Origin: Caldifarciminota bacterium 4484_100
Lineage (GTDB): Bacteria; Hydrothermota; Tepidihabitantia; SM23-42
Length of the DNA stretch: 14,134 nucleotides
Reading direction: 5' to 3'
Assembly: GCA_002049785.1 (NCBI GenBank)
Contig: MUKB01000008.1
Span: 1 to 14,134 of the forward strand
In this document: positions 7,517-13,400 of the stretch, in pieces
How positions within the stretch are numbered: position 1 is the first letter of the stretch
How the letters are laid out: every line of letters begins with the position of its first letter
The notes under the pieces: generated by a model
The model's input: only the letters and a program-made list of their open reading frames with translations
Database searches by the model: none
What the model was told of the DNA's origin: nothing
Position numbers and translations under genes: made by a program

Positions 7517-9223
7517 CTACTGGAGGAAGAAGTCATCGCGATTGTCTTCGATCTCCTCCGGAGTGAAGAGTTCCTGGGTAATGAGGTTGAGACGTTCCTG
7601 CCTTTTGTACTGAAGTAGCCGCACCATATTCGAATCGACAGGGGTTATAATCTTACGGTCACAGCGGATGATATATCCTGCCCAATCGGTAACCAGTGGG
7701 GGTGAGATTTCATTTTCATTCAGCGAGGCGACCACACCGGCAAATTCCTCGCCGTAGGCGGTGGCAATCTGAACCAGGGTCTGGTCCTTTATCCCGGACT
7801 GGTATGAAATCAGGGTATCGGTCTTGCTCAATTCAGCCATTGTCTTACCTGTATTCAACTGGTCATAGAGTTCTGCCATATATTGTTTCAGGTTGTCTTT
7901 CAGAACCTTATTCTCCAGTCGCGCCTTGATCCTTGGCCTGGCATCCTCTAATGTCAATTCTTTTGCAGGAATTATTGAGTCGAGTGCAAACAGGTAATAA
8001 CCGCCGATACTGCTAAAGGGTCCACCGATATCCTTTGGTCCGGCATGGAAGGTGAAATCTTTCAGTTTCTTTTTATTATTTACTGGAAAATCCACGCCAT
8101 CCGCGGTGAAGGGGATGGTCTGGCGTACCGGTATCTCAAAGTCTATTGCGGTAGAATCAAAACCTATCTCCTTGGCAGATTCCTTGAATGCATTGATGCG
8201 GTCGTAGATATCATCAACCGTGGTTGCAGAGACTTCAATATTTGCCTTGACCCGATAGAATAGTCCTTTGTGCACACGTTTGATTACCTCAAAACCGTGC
8301 GCACCCTTGAATATCCCTGAGACCTCTCCATCTTTCAGGCTCTTGTATACCTTTAAGAGATATGGTTTGACCAGCGATTCTTTTTCAAAGCGGTATTCAA
8401 CAAGGGTATCATCAGAGACATCCTTTGCCAGTTTCAGAAAATCTTCGCCCAGTTTTAACTCGGCAAGAAAGTCCTCAAGCCGTTCCCGGGCCTCGGTTGT
8501 ATCTGCGGATGAAGGCCGGCGTGGGAAATAGACATACTTCAATATCCTTTTCTCGGGAATGACGAATTCCTTTTTATGCTTTTTATAGTAATTTTCAATT
8601 TTGGTATCATCTATATTCACCCTTGAGTGCATTTTGTAAAGTGCAATATTGATAAAAGAGAAGTCATATTTCGTATTCTGCCAGAGAAGGAGAATACTAT
8701 CCTCAAATGGTGAAACCCAGCCGAGGGTGGTCAGTATGGTGCGGGCCTTTTCCTTGGGAAGTTCACTCCGTAGTTGTTGTTCATATTGATATAACCACTG
8801 GATGCTCTGGGGTGCCTTCAGGAGCTGGTAATACTTGTTCCAGTCGAATTTCCCATTCTCATCTTTCATATATTCGGAATTGTAGATCTCAGGCGGGGGA
8901 TTATTTTTGATAATCGCCCAGATCTCTTCGTCGGTTACTGAAATTCGTTCTTTCTGGAGTAAGCGTGACCACATAATATCATCGATGAGCATAGACCAGA
9001 TCTCATCCCTGGTTATGCCCTTCTGGCTGTTTTCTTTGTTACGGACATAATTTATGTAGTCCTGATATGAGATAGTGATTCCGTCAATTTTGGCAATATT
9101 CTTTGACCTCATGCCGCGACGTCCGGTTACATTCAACCCCCAGTTGAAAAATATTAAGAGGGCGAAGCCTGCCAGAGCAATAAAGAGGATCAATCTTGTC
9201 TTTTTCCTTAACTGTTGCATCAT
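7517..9223 (-). CDS. Membrane-anchored SurA/PpiD-like peptidyl-prolyl isomerase/chaperone
   Basis: This 568-residue protein has a basic start (QQLRKKTR), one hydrophobic anchor at about 11-28, then a large extracytoplasmic part. Residues 40-190 resemble the SurA N-terminal chaperone domain (IAKIDGITISYQDYINYV...ISVTDEEIWAII). Residues about 226-318 look like a parvulin domain (LGEDFLKLAKDVSDD, LKDGEVSGIFKGAHGFEVIKRVHK), though the usual SHIL opening reads KYVYF, so isomerase activity is doubtful. A second, weaker parvulin-like segment follows (KDIGGPFSSIGGYYLFALD). This is PpiD-style architecture: a periplasmic holdase aiding envelope proteins. It starts 2 nt after larA; AGGAGG (9234-9229) sits 5 nt before the first ATG and 8 nt before the second of a tandem ATGATG, so either codon may be used. 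Confidence 0.8.
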   Translation of the reverse strand: MMQQLRKKTRLILFIALAGFALLIFFNWGLNVTGRRGMRSKNIAKIDGITISYQDYINYVRNKENSQKGITRDEIWSMLIDDIMWSRLLQKERISVTDEEIWAIIKNNPPPEIYNSEYMKDENGKFDWNKYYQLLKAPQSIQWLYQYEQQLRSELPKEKARTILTTLGWVSPFEDSILLLWQNTKYDFSFINIALYKMHSRVNIDDTKIENYYKKHKKEFVIPEKRILKYVYFPRRPSSADTTEARERLEDFLAELKLGEDFLKLAKDVSDDTLVEYRFEKESLVKPYLLKVYKSLKDGEVSGIFKGAHGFEVIKRVHKGLFYRVKANIEVSATTVDDIYDRINAFKESAKEIGFDSTAIDFEIPVRQTIPFTADGVDFPVNNKKKLKDFTFHAGPKDIGGPFSSIGGYYLFALDSIIPAKELTLEDARPRIKARLENKVLKDNLKQYMAELYDQLNTGKTMAELSKTDTLISYQSGIKDQTLVQIATAYGEEFAGVVASLNENEISPPLVTDWAGYIIRCDRKIITPVDSNMVRLLQYKRQERLNLITQELFTPEEIEDNRDDFFLQ

Positions 9224-9225
9224 AA

Positions 9226-10479
9226 TTACCTCCTTTGGTTAAGAACAGGCAAGACCACCTTCCCATTGGGGATGATAAATAGTTTGTAATCATTCCCGTG
9301 CTCACCTTTTATCTTTTCAATGGCATCGTTCAATTCGGTTATCGGTTTGAACCCGAGTGATTTCACAGTTTCAGGCTCCAGGTCTGAGAGCACATAGACC
9401 TTGTGTTCTTTTAAAATTCGGGCGGTAACAAATGCCCGATGACCTCCGATTTCAATCTTATCTTCAGGATAGCCGAGAAGCCGGTCAATACTGTTTTCCT
9501 GCATAAGTTTTAAAAATTTCATGTTGCCGAACCCCTCCTGACATCGAGCAATGAGAATAATACTGCCTTTCGGTTTGAGTGCACGCATCGCCAGATTCAA
9601 GGACTTATGGCTGTTATAGAAATCTTTATCGTATGGATAACCTCCGGCACTGACAATCACCGCATCGGCTGGTTGTGTAATGGTCTGTTTCCTCTGCGTG
9701 CAGAAGTATTCTACGGCCTGTTCAAAAGCAAATATCGGGTTACCAAAAAAGACCCGTGATGTTTTTCGGGTCGGGGTCTCCACAACATTCACCAGGTAAT
9801 CCGGTTTGAAGAGTTCGGCTGCCTCGGCCATCTCCTGGGCGATGATATTATTTTTCAGTTCAGCAATGGCAACTCCGGGTCGGCGCAGTTTTGAATGATT
9901 CGCCCTTGTGGTATTATATGAAGATATTCCAGGCAAGATCGATTTCCTTCCTCCGGAGAACCCTGCAAGATAGTGGAAGTCAACCCGACCGGTCAGAATC
10001 ACGAATTCAGCTTCCCTTGCCCGTCGGTTCACCTCCACCACCAGATTTGTGCTCGTCTTACCGATACGGACGAGTTCATTGCGGCAGTTATGGAAGGTGA
10101 ATTCGAATTCATCAAGAAGCCTGCCGTAGAGTCTTCTGTTCTCTTCCGGGGTGTGGAGGCGGTGGGTGCCGATTGCAATGATGAAATGGATATTCTTTTC
10201 ATCTACCCCGGCATCAACAATTTCGCCAATTAAGAATCTCAAGATTTCCTGATAATTGGCGATTGAACGGGTTATATCCGAAACAAGGATCACCAGATCC
10301 CTGGGCCGGTTTCGGCGCAGAAGTTTGACCAATCTCGGGGCACCAATCGGTGCTGTTACACCACTTTTCAACAGTTCTTCAATTCTTAGAGGCTCATCAG
10401 GTTTTGGTTCCAATACCGCCAGTAAATTTCTCTCAGGTACATTACAGGTAATGGTGCTGGTGCCGTATTTCAATTCCAT
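9226..10479 (-). CDS. larA: LarA-family nickel-pincer racemase/epimerase-like protein
   Basis: LarA uses a covalently bound nickel-pincer cofactor to racemize lactate by hydride transfer; relatives act on malate, phenyllactate or sugar acids. The 417 residues match family length. Expected residues are visible: D68-x-T-R71 (SDITRS), GTH at 104-106, H169 in VDFHYLAGF, the pincer-bearing lysine K179 in SGGRKSILPG, H195 in ANHSKL, and a later YNSHKSLNLA at 288-297. These correspond to H108, H174, K184 and H200 of the Lactobacillus enzyme. The substrate cannot be read from sequence, so lactate racemase is only the best-known member. The cofactor-making larB, larC and larE are not in this window. 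It leads a two-gene minus-strand operon from a leaderless-type promoter, and its final Arg-Arg-stop codons form the next gene's ribosome-binding site. Confidence 0.87.
   Translation of the reverse strand: MELKYGTSTITCNVPERNLLAVLEPKPDEPLRIEELLKSGVTAPIGAPRLVKLLRRNRPRDLVILVSDITRSIANYQEILRFLIGEIVDAGVDEKNIHFIIAIGTHRLHTPEENRRLYGRLLDEFEFTFHNCRNELVRIGKTSTNLVVEVNRRAREAEFVILTGRVDFHYLAGFSGGRKSILPGISSYNTTRANHSKLRRPGVAIAELKNNIIAQEMAEAAELFKPDYLVNVVETPTRKTSRVFFGNPIFAFEQAVEYFCTQRKQTITQPADAVIVSAGGYPYDKDFYNSHKSLNLAMRALKPKGSIILIARCQEGFGNMKFLKLMQENSIDRLLGYPEDKIEIGGHRAFVTARILKEHKVYVLSDLEPETVKSLGFKPITELNDAIEKIKGEHGNDYKLFIIPNGKVVLPVLNQRR
9229..9234 (-). promoter_or_regulatory. Shine-Dalgarno AGGAGG embedded in larA end
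   Basis: On the minus strand AGGAGGTAA encodes the last Arg-Arg-stop of larA and is also a near-perfect ribosome-binding site for the downstream ppiD-like gene. The spacing is 5 nt to the first ATG and 8 nt to the second. This shows that anti-SD-dependent initiation operates in this organism. Confidence 0.85.
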
Positions 10480-10484
10480 AGCCT

Positions 10485-10512
10485 ATTTTACCTAAATAGT
10501 GGGTTATGTCAA
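10485..10512 (-). promoter_or_regulatory. larA operon promoter (leaderless type)
   Basis: On the minus strand: TTGACA (10512-10507), a 16-bp spacer, and TAAAAT (10490-10485). The larA ATG starts at 10479, 5 nt after the -10 box, so the transcript is expected to start at the ATG itself. There is no Shine-Dalgarno. Confidence 0.7.
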
Positions 10513-10523
10513 CGACCAAGGGT

Positions 10524-10540
10524 TCCACGAAAATTGTGGA
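10524..10540. promoter_or_regulatory. 17-bp dyad upstream of larA promoter
   Basis: TCCAC at 10524-10528 and GTGGA at 10536-10540 flank a near-symmetric centre GAAAATT, giving an operator-like dyad about 12 bp upstream of the larA -35 box. An activator or repressor site is possible; no regulator gene lies in the window to test it against. Weak by itself. Confidence 0.3.
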
Positions 10541-10645
10541 TTGGGTCATTTAATAAAATTTGGCATCTATACTGAACTGGATAATGCGGAAGGGATATCA
10601 GCAATAATTCTTTGAAATTTAATGTCTTTGCGATGCAGATAGTTG

Positions 10646-10673
10646 TTGACAGGGGTTAGATTTTAGATATAAT
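10646..10673 (+). promoter_or_regulatory. Promoter of secreted kelch gene
   Basis: Consensus TTGACA at 10646-10651, a 16-bp spacer, and consensus TATAAT at 10668-10673; a second TATAAT follows at 10673-10678. It is the best match to sigma-70 consensus in the window, suggesting strong expression. The predicted start near 10680 gives a leader of about 118 nt. The dyad TTGAAA-TCG-TTTCAA (10680-10694) sits on the start point and could be an operator or a 5' hairpin. Confidence 0.8.
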
Positions 10674-10679
10674 ATAATG

Positions 10680-10797
10680 TTGAAATCGTTTCAAACTCTT
10701 GAAAGGGGGTGATAGGAGCAAAAAGTCCGGGTTTAAGGGATAGCCTGAAATGAGAAGAAAAATTATCCCAAATAAATAATAAACGAAAGGAGCAGTA
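10680..10797 (+). promoter_or_regulatory. Long 5' leader of kelch gene, possible structured RNA
   Basis: The strand TTTCA (10689-10693) can pair with TGAAA at 10681-10685, with TTGAAA at 10699-10704, or with TGAAA at 10746-10750, so alternative folds are possible. ACTCTT-GAAA-GGGGGT (10695-10710) can form a 6-bp, GU-rich stem capped by GAAA. Then come GGAGCAAAAAGTC, CGGGTTTAAGG and GATAGCC. The order AAAC / GAAA-capped stem / GCAAA / CGGG-TAAG / ATAGCC with an outer TTTCA-TGAAA helix recalls the c-di-GMP-I (GEMM) riboswitch consensus, but the second arm is too short. Two overlapping mini-ORFs also lie here: GTG 10709-10753 and ATG 10750-10779 (MRRKIIPNK), overlapping as ATGA. No terminator is seen before the gene. 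AAAGGAG at 10786-10792, 5 nt from the ATG, is the ribosome-binding site. Confidence 0.35.
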
Positions 10798-13230
10798 ATG
10801 AAGAAGTTTATTATTCTGGCGTTATCGCTTTGCTTAATGCCAATCTTTTTGCAGGCAACATCAGAGGATGTTGCAGCAACACCGGCACATGTGTTTAAGG
10901 TGCCGAACCCACAACCGTCCCATTATGACGGGCCGCGGTCTACGCCGACTCTGGTTGATACAATCGATTTGAGTCCGATAAATCCAACTGGTTATTGCTG
11001 GGGTATTACATATGACTGGGACCGTGATGTTCTCTGGATAACCCAGTGGAACTCTGCCTATCCCACGGTCTATGCAATTCAGAAGACATCGCCCTGCACT
11101 AAGGTCGATTCCTTCACCTTAGGCAGTGGCGCCCCTTCATATCACCTTGGTATCGGCTATGCGGGCAATGATATTATGTATATGGCAGGTTTTGACGCCA
11201 ATGTCTATCAGATTGATATGATAACCGGGAATGGAACGGTCTATCGGTCAATGCCCTGGTCCAGTGCTGAAGGTCTGGGATTTAATGCGGTTGATGATGC
11301 AATCTATCCGAGCGACTGGTCGGCTGATCAGTGTGCCTGGGCAATACCATCTCAGTCTGGTTCCTGGAATACCTGGAGTGTTGCATCAGCTCCCTGTGGA
11401 ATGTCCGGTGCCTGGAGCGCATCTACACCTCCGGATATGATTTTCCAGGCTGAGGAAGCGAACCCGGCTCACTTTTATCAGTATAGCGTGAGCGGTGGTG
11501 TGCCCAATACCACTCCAGATTCGGTCTGGGATTGTGACCCTGGACAGACCCAGGGATATGAGGCAGACTGCACATTTGACGGCCGGTATGTCTATATCCT
11601 TGACCAGTCCGGTCCGGACAAGGTCTGGGTATATGATGTTGGTATTGCAGGGACCAACCACGATGTGGGTACCCAGGCGATTCTTGCACCTGGGGCAACG
11701 ATTCTGCCCAATACCACGATTAATCCCAGTGCCCGATATCGGAATTATGGTGGATATACCGAGACATTTGATGTCTATTTCCTAATCGATTCAGCCGGAG
11801 TTAATATCTATAGCCAGAGCGCAAATATTACTTTGAATTCTGGAACCGATACCACAATCACCTGGCCCAGCTGGACCTCCTGTGGGACAAGCGGTATTAC
11901 ATATGACATCACCGCCTACACAGTCCTTTCTGGTGACGAGAATCCGGCAAATGACACCCTGACCAGCCAGACCATTGTTACCACTGTTTACTGGGAGATA
12001 CTCTCTGCCCAATTCCCATCGCCAAGTTCAGGACACGAGATGGCGACCATACACGATGGTAAATATATGGTCTTTGGCATTAGAACTACCGGTGGTTATT
12101 TGAGCCAGACTCAGATTTACGACATTGCTGCAGGTTCCTGGAGTGCGGGTCCGGATAATCCATACGGTTGCGGTGCTTATGGTTCTGCCCAGGGTGTGAA
12201 TGGCAAATACTACAGAATTGGTGGAACTGATAGCTGGCCAACAGCACTCACAAGGGTTGATATATATGACCCATCTACTAGCCAGTGGTCAAGCGGTGCG
12301 GCCTCACCAAGGGCATGGATTGACCATGCGACTGGGGTGTATAATGATTCTCTCATCTTCTGTCTTGGTGGTGGTAACTGGGGAACTGGTAATACACCAC
12401 ATACTGATGTATACTTCTATGATACCTATCTGGATTCCTGGACCCAGGCAACATCAATGCCCGGTGTTGGCAGAGGTTGTCTTGCTGGTGGTGTGATTGA
12501 TACATTTGCGATTGTAGCCTGTGGTTATGATGGCACAAGTACCTATCGCAATGACTATATTGTGGGCATCATTGACCAAAGCGATGCCTCCCAGATTGCC
12601 TGGGGTTCGCCAACAAACATTCCAGGAATGGCTGGCCGTTATCGTGTGCCCAGTGGTGTTGACCACGTTAACAAAGAACTCTGGGTAGTGTGTGGACAGA
12701 TCTCAGGTGGAGCAAGTGATGAAACCTGGTCATATAACCCATATACCGATACCTGGACCAACTGGAATAAGCCTAAACCACATCCAATGGGTAATGTCTC
12801 ACCAGTTGTAGTCACCACGACCGCTGCGGGTGATTTTGGTGTTTTTGTTGCGAGTGGATATTTTAATGGTTCATACATTACTGACCACGAGGTCTTCCAT
12901 ACCGGTATGACCGGAATCGAAGAGAAGCCGGGTGAATTCACCCAGCCGACCGCGTTCGGCTTTGCTCCGGATATGCCGAATCCGGTTAAGGGTTATGCAC
13001 CGATTACCTATACGACCACAAAACCTGGTCCGGTAACACTTAAGGTGTTCGATATCTCTGGTCGACTGGTGAAGACACTGGTCAATCGTGTGGTTGAGCC
13101 ACAGGGAACAAAGACTGTATACTGGACCCTGAAGGATGATTCTCATCGTCCGGTTGCCAATGGTGTCTACTTCTTGAGACTTGAGGTTGGTTCTGAGGTT
13201 GCTACGCACAAGCTTACGGTTGTGAAGTAA
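10798..13230 (+). CDS. Secreted kelch/beta-propeller protein with FlgD-like C-terminal sorting-type domain
   Basis: An 810-residue exported protein of unknown specific role. Residues 1-20 are a classic signal peptide (MKKF, hydrophobic core, cleavage likely after LQA). Residues about 64-282 look like a beta-propeller-type segment (GITYDWDRDVLWITQW, LGIGYAGNDIMYMAGF). About 288-397 resembles a CARDB-like beta-sandwich (ATILPNTTINPSARYRNYG...ENPANDTLTSQT). About 408-702 carries some five or six kelch-like blades (GHEMATIHDGKYMVFG, YYRIGG, DIYDPSTSQW, YNPYTDTW). After a GIEEKPGE linker, residues 716-810 form a FlgD-Ig/type A sorting-like domain (DMPNPV...VTLKVFDISGRLVKTL...ANGVYFLRLEVG, final HKLTVVK). 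Such tails direct surface export or anchoring in Bacteroidota; whether type IX secretion exists here is unknown. It is a single-gene unit with its own strong promoter, a Shine-Dalgarno and a terminator. Confidence 0.85.
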   Translation: MKKFIILALSLCLMPIFLQATSEDVAATPAHVFKVPNPQPSHYDGPRSTPTLVDTIDLSPINPTGYCWGITYDWDRDVLWITQWNSAYPTVYAIQKTSPCTKVDSFTLGSGAPSYHLGIGYAGNDIMYMAGFDANVYQIDMITGNGTVYRSMPWSSAEGLGFNAVDDAIYPSDWSADQCAWAIPSQSGSWNTWSVASAPCGMSGAWSASTPPDMIFQAEEANPAHFYQYSVSGGVPNTTPDSVWDCDPGQTQGYEADCTFDGRYVYILDQSGPDKVWVYDVGIAGTNHDVGTQAILAPGATILPNTTINPSARYRNYGGYTETFDVYFLIDSAGVNIYSQSANITLNSGTDTTITWPSWTSCGTSGITYDITAYTVLSGDENPANDTLTSQTIVTTVYWEILSAQFPSPSSGHEMATIHDGKYMVFGIRTTGGYLSQTQIYDIAAGSWSAGPDNPYGCGAYGSAQGVNGKYYRIGGTDSWPTALTRVDIYDPSTSQWSSGAASPRAWIDHATGVYNDSLIFCLGGGNWGTGNTPHTDVYFYDTYLDSWTQATSMPGVGRGCLAGGVIDTFAIVACGYDGTSTYRNDYIVGIIDQSDASQIAWGSPTNIPGMAGRYRVPSGVDHVNKELWVVCGQISGGASDETWSYNPYTDTWTNWNKPKPHPMGNVSPVVVTTTAAGDFGVFVASGYFNGSYITDHEVFHTGMTGIEEKPGEFTQPTAFGFAPDMPNPVKGYAPITYTTTKPGPVTLKVFDISGRLVKTLVNRVVEPQGTKTVYWTLKDDSHRPVANGVYFLRLEVGSEVATHKLTVVK

Positions 13231-13246
13231 TTATACAGTTTAAGAT

Positions 13247-13280
13247 AAAGCCCCCGCACAAAAAGTGCGGGGGCTTTTTT
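13247..13280 (+). terminator. Intrinsic terminator after kelch gene
   Basis: A perfect 13-bp stem, AAAGCCCCCGCAC (13247-13259) with GTGCGGGGGCTTT (13265-13277), loop AAAAA, followed by T residues to 13280. It lies 16 bp after the stop codon. The A-tract on the left arm means it could also work in reverse. It is the only convincing intrinsic terminator in the window. Confidence 0.95.
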
Positions 13281-13282
13281 AT

Positions 13283-13322
13283 ACCGATTTTTTATTTTCA
13301 GAGAAAATGGGCGATAAATCGG
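13283..13322. other. AT-rich nested inverted repeat
   Basis: ACCGATTT (13283-13290) and AAATCGGT (13315-13322) are complementary and enclose a smaller ATTTTC-AGA-GAAAAT hairpin (13293-13307). TTTTA follows. It could be a weak back-up terminator or a chance structure between the kelch gene and serS. Confidence 0.3.
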
Positions 13323-13365
13323 TTTTATAGTAGTTTCTGCAGTTGGGAAAAATTAGTTTATATCA

Positions 13366-13393
13366 TTGACTTGAATTGAAAAAATGGTATAAT
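13366..13393 (+). promoter_or_regulatory. serS promoter (leaderless type)
   Basis: TTGACT at 13366-13371, a 16-bp spacer, and TATAAT at 13388-13393. The serS ATG begins at 13401, 7 nt after the -10 box, leaving room for about one untranslated nucleotide. The interval AGTCATA has no Shine-Dalgarno, and no T-box-like leader is present. Confidence 0.75.
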
Positions 13394-13400
13394 AGTCATA

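Noticed and set aside
8045..8910. Plus-strand open frames inside the ppiD-like gene
   Set aside because: They have no ribosome-binding site or family resemblance and lie opposite a clear SurA/PpiD-like frame.
10668..10678. Second TATAAT (10673-10678) as the main -10 of the kelch promoter
   Set aside because: It would need a 21-bp spacer from TTGACA; the first TATAAT gives 16 bp, as in the other four promoters.
11386..13209. Open frames on both strands inside the kelch gene
   Set aside because: Low-complexity shadow frames caused by Gly/Thr/Ser-rich codons; the sense frame has signal peptide and domain logic.
13372..13400. T-box or other serine-responsive leader before serS
   Set aside because: The -10 box is 7 nt from the ATG, leaving no room for a leader RNA.
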